Origin: Rhodoplanes serenus
Lineage (GTDB): Bacteria; Pseudomonadota; Alphaproteobacteria; Rhizobiales; Xanthobacteraceae
Assembly: GCA_945893145.1 (NCBI GenBank)
Contig: CAMDDZ010000009.1
Span: 1 to 64,000, forward strand
Reading direction: 5' to 3'
DNA length: 64,000 bases
Position numbers and translations under genes: made by a program. Positions 13,412 to 22,153 of this stretch are shown one piece after another; position 1 is the stretch's first letter, and every line of letters starts with the position of its first letter. The notes under the pieces are model-generated. The model searched no databases, was not told where the DNA came from, and worked only from the letters and a program-made list of their open reading frames with translations.

Positions 13412-14386
13412 CTACTCGACGCTGGCGCCGGAAAACTCGACGACCTTCTTCCATTTCTCGGTCTCGGACACGACGATGTTGCCGAAATCCGCCGGCGTCC
13501 CACCCATCGGCGCCCCGCCGAGGTCGGCGAATCGTTCCAGGATCTTCGCGTCGGCGAGGCCGTCGTTGATCCCCTTGTTCAGGATGGCGATCACGTCGGC
13601 CGGCGTCTTCGCCGGCACGCCCATGCCGAACCAAGCGCTCGCTTCGTAGCCCTTCACGGTTTCGGCCAGCGTAGGCACATCCGGCAACTGGTTCGAGCGC
13701 TTCTCGGTTGTTACCGCGAGCGCGCGGAGTTTGCCGGCTTTGATGTGCGGCAGGCACGACGGCATGTTGTCGAACATCACCTGGCACTGGCCGCTGAGCA
13801 TGTCGATCAGCGCCGGGGTTGAGCCGCGATAGGGCACGTGCGTCATCTTCACGCCGGTCATCGCCATGAACAGTTCGCCGGAGAGATGCACCGACGTGCC
13901 GTTGCCGGACGAGGCCCAATTGACCTTGCCGGCGTTGGCCTTGGCATAGGCGATGAACTCGGTGACGTTCTTCGCCGGCACGTCGGGATGCACGATCATG
14001 ACGTTCGGCACACGCATGATGCCGCCGACCGGCGCCATGTCGCGCACGAAATTGAACGGCAGCTTCTTGTAGAGCGAAGCGTTAATGCCGTTCGCCGGAT
14101 TGACCAGATAGACCGTGTAGCCGTCGGGCGGCGAATTGATCACGTATTCGGTGGCGATGTTGTTGCCGGCGCCGGGCTTGTTCTCGATGACGAACTGCTG
14201 GCGCAGTTTTTCGGAGAGATAATTGCCCATCAGCCGCGCCAGAATGTCGGTCGAGCCGCCCGGCGGATAGCCGACCACCCAGCGCACTGACTTTTCCGGA
14301 AAGGCCGCGAAGGCCGACGTGCTGATGAACGGAGCCACGACGAGGCCGCCGGCTGTCACCCGCAGAAAATCACGACGCTTGATCAT
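13412..14386 (-). CDS. Bug-family solute receptor with Tat-type signal
   Basis: A 324-residue receptor. The N-terminus MIKRRDFLRVTAGG is a twin-arginine motif, followed by a hydrophobic segment and a cleavage region (STSAFAA), so export by the Tat pathway is likely. This differs from the Sec signals of the neighbouring paralogues. Family hallmarks: WVVGYPPGGSTD, VIENKPGAGNNIA, THVPYRGSTPAL. Ribosome site gggagagg lies upstream. An adjacent paralogue at 14617-15588 is on the same strand, 230 bp upstream, separated by a palindromic repeat. Confidence 0.92.
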   Translation of the reverse strand: MIKRRDFLRVTAGGLVVAPFISTSAFAAFPEKSVRWVVGYPPGGSTDILARLMGNYLSEKLRQQFVIENKPGAGNNIATEYVINSPPDGYTVYLVNPANGINASLYKKLPFNFVRDMAPVGGIMRVPNVMIVHPDVPAKNVTEFIAYAKANAGKVNWASSGNGTSVHLSGELFMAMTGVKMTHVPYRGSTPALIDMLSGQCQVMFDNMPSCLPHIKAGKLRALAVTTEKRSNQLPDVPTLAETVKGYEASAWFGMGVPAKTPADVIAILNKGINDGLADAKILERFADLGGAPMGGTPADFGNIVVSETEKWKKVVEFSGASVE

Positions 14387-14514
14387 TGCATTCCTCTCCC
14401 TGTGCGGCGCGTCAGTCCTGACGGCGCCGTTCTATGAGCGTTGGCGGCAAACTACGCGCGCCGGGCCGACTTCTACAAGAGTTATGGTGTGACTGCTTGA
14501 CGTTGAAGCAAACT

Positions 14515-14590
14515 CCGTTCGTTCCCGCGGAAGCGGGAACCTAGTCTTTGCAGCAAAGAGCTGGGTCCCCGCTTTCGCGGGGACGAACGG
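14515..14590. repeat. Palindromic intergenic repeat
   Basis: Inverted halves ccgttcgttcccgc and ggggacgaacgg enclose two small hairpins (gcggaagc and gctttcgc loops). The repeat lies between two same-strand Bug receptor genes. It has the look of the dispersed hairpin repeats seen elsewhere in the window. Confidence 0.65.
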
Positions 14591-14616
14591 GGCTAATTCC
14601 TCTCAAACAACAAGCC

Positions 14617-15588
14617 TTAGTTCACCTTGATATTGTTGGCGGTGACGATCTGCCGCCAGTTGGCGATCTCGTCCTCGATCTGCTTGCGCATGGCCTCGGG
14701 CGTGGTGGGGGTGGGGATATTGCCACCCTCCTTCAACTTCTGCTGCACATCGGGAAAATCCAGCGCGCGGCGGATTTCGGCATTGAGCCGATCGACGATC
14801 GGCCGCGGCGTGTGCGGCGCAGCCACCAGCCCGAGCCAGGACATATAGCTGACGCCGGGGAGCGTTTCGGCGACCGTTGGCGCGTCGGGCAGCAGCGGAT
14901 AGCGCTCAGCCGACGTGACGGCGAGCGCGCGGAACTGGCCGTTGTGGATGCGCGGAAAGCCCGACGTCGCGGTGTCGAGCATCACGTCGACGCGGCCGGC
15001 GAGCACATCCGTCACCGCCGCGGCCGAGCCGCGATACGGCACCGGCACCATGTCGACGCCGGCCTTCATGCCGACCCAGCTGCCGATCAGGTGATAGACC
15101 GAGCCCAGCGAAGTGATCACATAGGTGAGCTTGCCCGGATTGGCCTTGGCGCGGGCCAGCATGTCCTGGAAGGATTTGATCGGGGAATCCTTCGGCACCG
15201 CGTAAACGAACGGATAGGCGCACACCATGCTGAGGAAGCCGAAGGTGTTGTCGCCGTCGAACGGGAATTTGCCGACCGCCGCCCCGCTGGCATAACCGGC
15301 CGTCAACATGGTGAGGTTTAAGCCATCGGGGGCTGCGTTCGCCACCATGCTAGCCGCAATGCCGCCGCCGCCGCCGGTGTTGTTCTCGACCGTCACGGTC
15401 TGGCCGAGCCGCGCCGCGAGCTTGTCGGCCAGCAGACGGCTGATGATGTCGGGGCTGCCGCCCGGCGAGGTGCCGACCAGGATGCGCAACGGCCGCTGCG
15501 GCCAGTCCTGCTGCGCGCGCGCCGGCAGTACAGCGGAGGCCGCAAGCACGCCGGCCAGTGAAAGAGTGTGTCGTCGGGTCAACGTCAT
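14617..15588 (-). CDS. Bug-family solute receptor
   Basis: A 323-residue periplasmic receptor. The N-terminus MTLTRRHTLSLAGVLAA is Tat-like (RRHTLSL), with cleavage near ARAQQ. The binding loops read ILVGTSPGGSPD, VENNTGGGGGIA and VPVPYRGSAAAV. The mature protein is colinear with the other Bug proteins of the window. Upstream DNA shows only a weak ribosome site. No membrane component genes are adjacent. Confidence 0.91.
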   Translation of the reverse strand: MTLTRRHTLSLAGVLAASAVLPARAQQDWPQRPLRILVGTSPGGSPDIISRLLADKLAARLGQTVTVENNTGGGGGIAASMVANAAPDGLNLTMLTAGYASGAAVGKFPFDGDNTFGFLSMVCAYPFVYAVPKDSPIKSFQDMLARAKANPGKLTYVITSLGSVYHLIGSWVGMKAGVDMVPVPYRGSAAAVTDVLAGRVDVMLDTATSGFPRIHNGQFRALAVTSAERYPLLPDAPTVAETLPGVSYMSWLGLVAAPHTPRPIVDRLNAEIRRALDFPDVQQKLKEGGNIPTPTTPEAMRKQIEDEIANWRQIVTANNIKVN

Positions 15589-15835
15589 GGTGGTCCGGGT
15601 GTGAACGCCGCGACGATATCAGGGGCCCGGATCGGCCGCCAAGCGCACATCAAGCGCTCCAGCGGCGGCATCCCGGGACTTTTCAGCGCAGGCGCTGCGT
15701 TGCTGCGGCGCCCCGGTGATCCGCCGCGGCTAATTTTCGCTTAATGCGGTCGTCGAAACCTCGCGGTTCCGAGCAACGCGATTTCCACGTACGTGCTGTA
15801 AGCATGTCCGAAGCGTGGTTACAGCGAGACGGACG

Positions 15836-16114
15836 ATGAAGACGCAGGCTTGGAGTCAGGTCTGGAGCTATCAGGCTTGGAGCAGCCAGGTTTGGAGCCG
15901 GTTGATTTTCGTTGCCGGTGTGCTCTGCCTGGTCGCGGCTTCGCCGGGCGTCAATCCTGCGCGCAGCGACCAGCAATGGACGTCGCTGCTGTCGAATGAG
16001 CTTCCGCGCACAGCCCCGGAACACATCGCACTGCAGCGGCGCGCCGACGCCGTGCTGCAGGAATTGCTGCAGACGGCGAGCGCAGAGCAGACGGCTTCGA
16101 CGATCGCCGATTGA
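15836..16114 (+). CDS. Small exported protein, unknown
   Basis: A 92-residue frame from the ATG at 15836. The N-terminus repeats Trp-Ser units (WSQVWSYQAWSSQVWSRL) before a hydrophobic signal-like segment (FVAGVLCLVAASPG); the rest is helical and polar. A GTG at 15815 would add 7 residues, and neither start has a strong ribosome site. It lies 51 bp before the next exported-protein gene on the same strand. No family recognised. Confidence 0.45.
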   Translation: MKTQAWSQVWSYQAWSSQVWSRLIFVAGVLCLVAASPGVNPARSDQQWTSLLSNELPRTAPEHIALQRRADAVLQELLQTASAEQTASTIAD

Positions 16115-16164
16115 CTTTGCGCGACTGACTGGAACACTGCCGCCGCCAGTTCCAGGAGCGATTC

Positions 16165-16836
16165 ATGCGGCTTGCCTTGATCCTCACCGGCCTCTTCATC
16201 AGCACGGCCGCGCTCGCGGGCTACGATAAAACCTGGCACCAGGCGGAATTCTGGTCCGGCGAGTGGCCGCACGGCTTCTCGGTCGTCAAGCCGAATGTCA
16301 CGGTCCCGGCGCGCACCGCCATGGACACGGACCTCAAGCCGACGATCTCCTGCAAGCTGCCCTACCGCGCCGTGTTCAATCCATGGAACACCGCACGCAG
16401 CAAGGCGAGCAATGCGCATTACTGGACCGCCTCGAAGATCGTCACGATGACCGCCAAGCAGGACTTCACGTTTGTGGACGAGGCCGTGAAGCTCCCGATC
16501 AAGAAGGGCGACACGCTCGAATACCTGATCTATTACGGCGAAGGCAGTTTTGCGGTCCGCATCCGCGGCAAGACCTACCGCGGCGACCAGGACCTTCTCG
16601 AAAAGATGGAATCCGTCCCCGACTCGCCGAACCACGAATGGCTGCGCTTGACCTGTGTGGATGGCCAGACCGCGTGGATTTATCTCCCCGATCTCACCAT
16701 CAAGAATAAAGACGGTGACGACACGTATATTGACGGCTTGTGGAACGCCAGCATCGGCAATCCCGGCGTCATCGAATATGGCAAGGCGCGCGATCTCACC
16801 GAAGCCGAAATCAAGCGCGGCCCAGAGCCGCAATAA
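16165..16836 (+). CDS. Exported protein of unknown function, possibly SH3-like
   Basis: A 223-residue protein with a clear Sec signal (MRLALILTGLFISTAALAG, cleavage after about 18) and a ribosome site (aggag) before the ATG. The mature part is beta-rich (VTVPARTAMDTDLKPT; DTLEYLIYYGEGSFAVRI; TAWIYLPDL), which loosely suggests an SH3-like or small-ligand barrel fold. I do not recognise the family. It is probably periplasmic. Confidence 0.7.
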   Translation: MRLALILTGLFISTAALAGYDKTWHQAEFWSGEWPHGFSVVKPNVTVPARTAMDTDLKPTISCKLPYRAVFNPWNTARSKASNAHYWTASKIVTMTAKQDFTFVDEAVKLPIKKGDTLEYLIYYGEGSFAVRIRGKTYRGDQDLLEKMESVPDSPNHEWLRLTCVDGQTAWIYLPDLTIKNKDGDDTYIDGLWNASIGNPGVIEYGKARDLTEAEIKRGPEPQ

Positions 16837-16935
16837 GGGCGGACTGCGCCGCCGCTGACATTGCGGCCAGGAGGACGATGGAGGCGGATGTGAGCCAGAT
16901 GGCGGCAACGCTGATCGATGCAAAGGGGACGAAGC

Positions 16936-17313
16936 ATGTTCAAGCAACTTGCTAAACTGATCGGCACTTCGCGCGGATTGGTCCTTGCTGCAAGCTGTCT
17001 TGCTACAAGTTGTCTTGGCCTTCTGCCGTCTTCCCCTGCATCGGCCTGCCAGCCGGTCACTTACTGCTCCATCATCCGCGTTTGCGGCCAGGCTCCGGCC
17101 CCCTGGGGACCGGCCATCAGGAAAGCCACGGACGAGGGCGATCCTCTCGAGCTGATGGAAAAAACCGAGGACTGCATACGGCGGTCCAATTTCCAGGGCG
17201 TCGGCAAATATGCCAAGGACTGGAGGCGCATCTCGGATTGCGGCGAGAATCCAGAGCGCTATTTGAAATTCGCCGATGCGGCCAAGAGCGGCACCTGCGC
17301 CAGCGCGCGGTGA
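16936..17313 (+). CDS. Small cysteine-containing exported protein, unknown
   Basis: A 125-residue protein from the ATG at 16936 (aagggga just upstream). A hydrophobic N-terminus with cleavage near SPASA|CQP is followed by a mature domain with spaced cysteines (CQPVTYC, VCGQ, DC, DCGEN, TC), which suggests disulfide bonds in the periplasm. It follows another exported-protein gene by 99 bp. No known family recognised. The MITE-like element begins 36 bp after its stop. Confidence 0.6.
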   Translation: MFKQLAKLIGTSRGLVLAASCLATSCLGLLPSSPASACQPVTYCSIIRVCGQAPAPWGPAIRKATDEGDPLELMEKTEDCIRRSNFQGVGKYAKDWRRISDCGENPERYLKFADAAKSGTCASAR

Positions 17314-17348
17314 GGGCAGGGCTTGAAGACCATCGCACGCGTTTAGCG

Positions 17349-17540
17349 GGCTGTTGAAAAAGTCCTCGGCGTCATTCCCGGGCGCGCCCGCAAGCGCGTT
17401 CACGCGCGTCTTCGACGCGCTATGGGGCGCGATCCCGGAATCTATAACCCCAGTATTTCGGTAACAATCAGCACTGGGGTTATGGATTCCGGCACTCGCT
17501 TCGCTCGGCCGGAATGACAGCAGAACATTTTTCAACAGCC
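17349..17540. mobile_element. MITE-like element, about 192 bp
   Basis: Perfect 13-bp terminal inverted repeats, ggctgttgaaaaa at 17349 and tttttcaacagcc ending at 17540, flank a non-coding core. The hexamer ttagcg stands directly outside the left end (17343-17348) and again 2 bases outside the right end (17543-17548), consistent with a target-site duplication. The core is itself palindromic: gtcattcccgg / ccggaatgac, and ctataaccccagt / actggggttat around 17440-17485. There is no transposase, so it would be non-autonomous. Ends of this type are, from memory, shared with IS elements mobilised in trans; the parent IS is not in the window. Confidence 0.6.
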
Positions 17541-17745
17541 TGTTAGCGCATCAGTTGCAGCCTCCTCGGTGCGGCCGAGTGCGGCAAGCGCATCGGCGGT
17601 GACGCGGGCCGCAGACGAATATGTCGGCCACGCCCGCCGCCACCTGATGATGCGGCGCCAGGGAACGTTTGCACGTCCTCGTTGCAGCCGCAGCCGCCAA
17701 TGATAACCTGTCGCATCGACGCAAATACTTGGTGGACATTTTATT

Positions 17746-18640
17746 ATGCGTTTGCGGATTTATGGCCCCATTGTCGGTGTGCTTCTGGTGCTTGCCGCGT
17801 CGGCTCACGGCACCAGCCTGCAGGACCGCATCGACTGTATCAAAGGCAGAGGAGATCAGCAGGTCGCGGGTTGTACCGGCATCATCGATGATCGAAGCGA
17901 AAGCGCACAACATCCGCGCCAATATCTGGAGCAATCGAGGTGATAAGAACCGCGCCATATCCGATTACAGCGAAGCGATCCGGCTCGACCCGAAATTTAC
18001 GGACGCTTACTACAATCGCGGCAACGTTTGGCGCAATAAGGGTGACTACCAGCGGGCGATCACCGACTACAGCGAAGTCATCCGGCTCAATCCGGCTGAC
18101 GCCGAAGCTTATGGCAATCGCGGCATCTCCTTGAAGAACATCGGCGACTACGACAGCGCCATCGCCGACTACAACGAGGCAATCCGGCTAAACCCGCAAG
18201 CAAACCACTTCAGCAATCGCGGTCTTGCGTGGCGTTTCAAGCGCGATCTCGACCGCGCAATGGCTGACTACAACGAGGCCATCCGTCTCGATCCGAATCT
18301 TGCCAATGCGTACTTCAATCGCGGAAGCGTATGGCAAGCCAAGGGCGACCTCGACCGGGCCATCGCCGACTATAGAGAAGCTATCCGTCTCGATCCGATG
18401 AATGCAGGCAATTTCAACAATCGCGGCGTGGCCTGGCTTGCGAAGCGGGACCTTGACCAGGCGATGGCCGACCTCAACGAAGCAATCCGCCTCGATCCGA
18501 AGTTCAGCGACGCTTACTACAATCGCGGCAACGTCTGGCGAACCAAGGGTGACAGGGCCCGCGCGATCCAGGATTTCACGGAAGCAGCGCGGCTCGGCAA
18601 CGCTGAGGCGGTTGCACGGCTGAGAGAGCTTGGCCGGTAG
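17746..18640 (+). pseudogene. TPR-repeat exported protein with apparent frameshift
   Basis: The frame at 17746 begins MRLRIYGPIVGVLLVLAASA (signal peptide), then reads CIKGRGDQQVAGCTGII and stops at 17943. From about 17900 the next frame (+1) continues smoothly as KAHNIRANIWSNRGDKNRA and carries seven TPR units of 34 residues (NRGNVWRNKGDYQRAI type) to 18640. Joining the frames near 17900 restores the layout typical of rhizobial exported TPR proteins: signal, a C...GCT region, then TPRs. One extra base in the gaaagcgcacaac stretch would explain it. The long upstream reading of the TPR frame (from 17669) has no signal peptide and looks artificial. Alternatives are a sequencing error or programmed frameshifting. 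Confidence 0.7.
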
Positions 18641-18702
18641 CAGGTCTGCGAACAGCCAGCACCGTCAGGGCGTCGCGGCAATTCGGGCCTTGCGCGACTA
18701 AT

Positions 18703-18779
<77 letters not shown>

Positions 18780-18876
18780 ACTTGAGGGCGCTATATAGCG
18801 GCGGCCTCATCCCCTCGCAAGCACAGGCATTTTGCGGCTATAGAGCCGGGGTCGAGACCTCCAGAAGGCCGCCCCG

Positions 18877-20319
18877 ATGGCTCACGAGACGCAACAACTC
18901 GCCGGATATGCCGCCAAGGTCCGCTACCAGGACCTGCCCGGGCCGGTCATCCAGCGCACCAAGGACTGCATCGCCGACACCGTTGCGGCGATCGCGTTCG
19001 GCGCCCACCTGCCCTGGAGCCGGATCATCGTCGATTACGCCAAACGGCGCGGCGCGGGTGGCAAAAGTCACGTCTTCGCGCCCGGCGGCCCGCGCCTGCA
19101 GGCGCCGATGGCGGCTTTCGCCAATGGCGCGCTGGCGCACGCCTTCGAGATGGACAACCTGACCTGGCCGAACACTGGCGTGCATCCCGGCGCGACGCTG
19201 TGCATGCCGGCGATCGCGGTGGCGCAAGAGCGCGGCCTCGGCGGGCGGGAACTGCTCGCGGCCGTGGTGGCTGGCGGCGAGACCATGATCCGCATCGGCC
19301 GCGCCACCAAACACAACAACGAGACGCGCGGCTATCACGCGCCGGGCACCACCGGGCCGTTCGGCGGCGCCATCGCGGTCGGGCGGCTGCTGAAGTTCGA
19401 CGCCGCCACAATGACCAACGCGATCGGCATCGCGGGCTCGCTGTCCTGCGGGCTCCTTGAGTTCGCCAAATCCGGCACCGGCGCGATGGTGAAGCGCCTG
19501 CACATGGGCCGCGCCGCCGAAAGCGGCGTGCTGGCGGCTTCGCTTGCGGCCGAAGGCTTCACCGGACCGAAAACCGTGCTGGAAGGCCCGTTCGGCTTCC
19601 TCAAGGTGTTCTGCGGCGACTACGACCTCGACGCGCTGACGCGGGGGCTGGGCAGCGAGCATGCGATGCTGCGCATCATGCTCAAGCGCTTCCCGATGCA
19701 CATCACGTCGCACACTTCGGTGCAGGCGGTCGAAGATCTCAAGCGCCAGCACAATTATTCCAACGCCGACATCGCCTCGATCCACGTCACCGGCAACCAG
19801 AAGATGGCGACGGTCAACAACATCCCCGCCCCCGCCGACCTGATGATGGCGCAATACTCGCTGCCGTTTAACTTGGCGCTGGCGCACTACCAGAATGCGC
19901 GCGACCCGGCGTCGTTCAACGCCAAGACCTTTGCCGATCCGGCGATCCGCTCGCTCGCCTCGCGCGTCACCGTGTCGGCTGCCGACGACGCCAAGCACGG
20001 CCACACCATCGCGGCGACCGTGGCGGTGACGCTCAACAACGGCACCACGCTGACGCGCCACGTAGACAGCTTCAAGGGCACGCCCGAGATGCCGCTCAGC
20101 CGCGACGAGATGCGCGACAAGTTCCTGCTGCTGACGCGGCACTGCGACAGCAAGGCGATGGAGCGGCTGTTCGACCGGCTGCAAAATCTGGAAAACGAGA
20201 AGTCGCTGGACTGGATGAAGGTCCCGGCCGCGGCGAAAGCGAAATCGCCCAAAGCTACGAGCAAGCCTGCGAGTAAGCGCGCCAAGAAGAACGACAAGAA
20301 AAACGACAAGAAGAAATGA
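18877..20319 (+). CDS. MmgE/PrpD family protein with Lys-rich tail
   Basis: A 480-residue protein of the family that includes 2-methylcitrate dehydratase PrpD and cis-aconitate decarboxylase. Recognisable segments are the N-terminal helical domain with DTVAAIAFG, AHAFEMDNL followed by HPGATLCMPAIAVAQ, and MVKRLHMGRAAESGVLAA. The last 35 residues or so are unusual, with repeated Lys/Ala/Ser and a terminal KNDKKNDKKK stretch. The stop overlaps the start of tsaC by 4 bp (ATGA). The substrate is not predictable; many family members are uncharacterised. Two in-frame GTG/ATG choices exist; the ATG at 18877 fits the family start. Confidence 0.88.
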   Translation: MAHETQQLAGYAAKVRYQDLPGPVIQRTKDCIADTVAAIAFGAHLPWSRIIVDYAKRRGAGGKSHVFAPGGPRLQAPMAAFANGALAHAFEMDNLTWPNTGVHPGATLCMPAIAVAQERGLGGRELLAAVVAGGETMIRIGRATKHNNETRGYHAPGTTGPFGGAIAVGRLLKFDAATMTNAIGIAGSLSCGLLEFAKSGTGAMVKRLHMGRAAESGVLAASLAAEGFTGPKTVLEGPFGFLKVFCGDYDLDALTRGLGSEHAMLRIMLKRFPMHITSHTSVQAVEDLKRQHNYSNADIASIHVTGNQKMATVNNIPAPADLMMAQYSLPFNLALAHYQNARDPASFNAKTFADPAIRSLASRVTVSAADDAKHGHTIAATVAVTLNNGTTLTRHVDSFKGTPEMPLSRDEMRDKFLLLTRHCDSKAMERLFDRLQNLENEKSLDWMKVPAAAKAKSPKATSKPASKRAKKNDKKNDKKK

Positions 20320-21308
20320 CCGTCGAGCTCGCCACCCGGGTGCTGGCGGCCGATGCGAACGCGGCCGCCGAGGCCGCGCGCGTTCTTGCGGCCGGCGGGC
20401 TCGTCGCCTTCCCGACCGAGACCGTTTATGGGCTCGGCGCCGACGCGACCGACGGCGCCGCGGTGGCGCGGCTCTATGCGGCGAAAGGCCGGCCCGCGTT
20501 CAATCCGCTGATCGCCCATGTCGCCGATATCGCAGCGGCGCACCGGCTCGCCGTGTTCGATGCGGCGGCCGAGCGGCTCGCCGCCGCGTTCTGGCCAGGG
20601 CCGCTGACGCTGGTGCTGCGCAGGCACGCCGATTGCCCGGTGGCCGAACTCGCGACCGCGGGCCTCGACAGCATCGCGGTGCGGATGCCGGACCACGCGG
20701 TGGCGCGCGAAATCCTGCGCGCGCTCGGCAAGCCGGTGGTCGCGCCGTCGGCCAACCGCTCCGGCCACGTGTCGCCCACCACCGCGGCGCATGTGCTGGC
20801 CGATCTGCGCGGCCGCATCGATCTCATCGTCGATGGCGGTCCGGCGCTGGTCGGCCTTGAGTCCACCATCGTGGCCTGCCTCGACCGCCCGACGCTGTTG
20901 CGGCCGGGCGGCCTCGCCCGCGCCGAGATCGAACGCGTCATCGGCGCGCCGCTCGCCGACCCGCCGCCCGGCGAAATCGACCCGGACGCGCCGCTGGCGC
21001 CCGGCATGCTCGCCTCGCACTACGCGCCGAAGGCGCGGCTTCGCCTCGATGCGCGTGAGGTCCAGGAGGGCGAGGCGCTCTTGGCCTTCGGCCTGAAGAT
21101 GCCGCCAGGCGTCGATCGTGCGGCGGTCGTGCTCAACCTTTCGCCCGGCGGCGATCTGGTGGAAGCGGCCGCCAACCTGTTTTCCGACCTGCGCGCGCTC
21201 GACGATACTGGCGCGCCGACCATCGCCGTGATGCCGATCCCGCACCACGATCTCGGCGAAGCGATCAACGACCGCCTTGCGCGGGCGGCAGCGCCGAGAG
21301 ACACCTGA
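20316..21308 (+). CDS. tsaC: L-threonylcarbamoyladenylate synthase (TsaC/Sua5)
   Basis: A 330-residue enzyme making threonylcarbamoyl-AMP from Thr, bicarbonate and ATP for the t6A37 modification of ANN-decoding tRNAs. The YrdC domain is evident: GGLVAFPTETVYGLGADA, RPAFNPLIAHV, FWPGPLTLVL, VAPSANRSGHVSP. A C-terminal Sua5 domain (about 215-330) follows APGMLASHYAPKARL, so this is the long Sua5 form. Translation is coupled to the PrpD-like gene through a 4-bp overlap, which probably reflects packing rather than shared function. Confidence 0.95.
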   Translation: MTVELATRVLAADANAAAEAARVLAAGGLVAFPTETVYGLGADATDGAAVARLYAAKGRPAFNPLIAHVADIAAAHRLAVFDAAAERLAAAFWPGPLTLVLRRHADCPVAELATAGLDSIAVRMPDHAVAREILRALGKPVVAPSANRSGHVSPTTAAHVLADLRGRIDLIVDGGPALVGLESTIVACLDRPTLLRPGGLARAEIERVIGAPLADPPPGEIDPDAPLAPGMLASHYAPKARLRLDAREVQEGEALLAFGLKMPPGVDRAAVVLNLSPGGDLVEAAANLFSDLRALDDTGAPTIAVMPIPHHDLGEAINDRLARAAAPRDT

Positions 21309-21344
21309 ACCGGCTTGCCAAAAACCCGGCATCGGCTTATCTGT

Positions 21345-21357
21345 CTAGTCAGACTAG
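21345..21357. promoter_or_regulatory. Palindromic operator candidate upstream of the toxin-antitoxin pair
   Basis: A perfect 13-bp palindrome, ctagtc-a-gactag, ends 12 bases before the antitoxin ATG and probably overlaps its promoter. Phd/VapB antitoxins commonly bind such sites to autorepress, so this is the natural operator candidate. A second half-site-like gtca follows directly. Confidence 0.6.
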
Positions 21358-21369
21358 TCAGGAGCCGTC

Positions 21370-21687
21370 ATGCTGACCAAAAGCCGGTCCTGGAAACTTC
21401 AGGACGCCAAAGCGAGATTTTCCGAACTGGTCCGGCGCGCCAAAACCGGCGAGCCGCAATCGGTCACGGTGCACGGCAAGGAGGCTGTCGTCGTCGTGGA
21501 CCCGGAGCAGTTCAACATCACGCCGAAGAATGCCGATCGAGGCACCATGAAGGGATTCCTGGAAGCTTCGAAGAAATATCGCGGGATGCTGGAAGGCATC
21601 GACCTTGACCGGCGGGGAATGACGACACTTCGCGACAAGCGCCGGGAGATATTCGACGGCGACTTTCTTGATGAGGACGAAACGTGA
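21370..21687 (+). CDS. Phd/YefM-family antitoxin
   Basis: A 105-residue protein. The N-terminal DNA-binding fold is recognisable from WKLQDAKARFSELVRRAKTGEPQ and the following VTVHGKEAVVVVDPEQF, the classic Phd/YefM pattern. The C-terminal half, acidic at its end (FDGDFLDEDET), is the part expected to wrap and inhibit the toxin. A ribosome site (caggag) precedes the ATG. It overlaps the PIN toxin gene by 4 bp (GTGA), so toxin synthesis depends on antitoxin translation. A 13-bp palindrome upstream is its likely operator. Confidence 0.92.
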   Translation: MLTKSRSWKLQDAKARFSELVRRAKTGEPQSVTVHGKEAVVVVDPEQFNITPKNADRGTMKGFLEASKKYRGMLEGIDLDRRGMTTLRDKRREIFDGDFLDEDET

Positions 21688-22130
21688 GATGGCTTCTCGA
21701 TACCAACGTCATCTCGGAAAGCGTGCGGCTTCGTCCGAATTCGCGGGTATCGAAGTGGATGGCCGATGTAGCATCTCAGGACCTCGCGATCAGCGCCCTC
21801 AGCATTGCTGAGCTGCGCGACGGAATAGCAACCGCTCGCGACGAGCGGCGGCGCGCTGCATTGAAACAATGGTTCGATGCGGAAATTCTTCCCCGTTTCG
21901 GCAATCAAATACTTCCGGCAACCGAAGATGTTCTGACGGATTGGCTTGGCGTCTCCCGGAGACTTCGCAAAACCGGACGTCCGCGTGACCCCGCCGACAT
22001 GCTCCTGGCATCCACGGCCCGCGTACACAATCTTACACTTGCAACTCGCAACGTGAAGCACTTCGCGGATACGGGTATCGTCGTGTACGATCCGTGGAAC
22101 GGCGAAACGCACCGGATGAAAGAACCCTGA
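21684..22130 (+). CDS. PIN-domain toxin (VapC/FitB type)
   Basis: A 148-residue PIN-domain ribonuclease. It starts GTG (MRWLLDTNVISE), with the first acidic residue D6 in LLDTNV. Further expected metal-binding acids are E43 in ISALSIAELRDG and D105 or nearby in RPRDPADMLLASTA, while LTLATRNVKHF is the conserved C-terminal motif. It is coupled to the Phd-type antitoxin by a 4-bp overlap. Family members usually cut tRNA or rRNA when freed from antitoxin; the target here is unknown. Confidence 0.93.
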   Translation: MRWLLDTNVISESVRLRPNSRVSKWMADVASQDLAISALSIAELRDGIATARDERRRAALKQWFDAEILPRFGNQILPATEDVLTDWLGVSRRLRKTGRPRDPADMLLASTARVHNLTLATRNVKHFADTGIVVYDPWNGETHRMKEP

Positions 22131-22153
22131 CGGGTTGAACACGAGTTCTCTCC

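Noticed and set aside
13296-17548. CRISPR array
   Set aside because: Palindromic repeats here are few, of different families and not regularly spaced; no cas genes are present.
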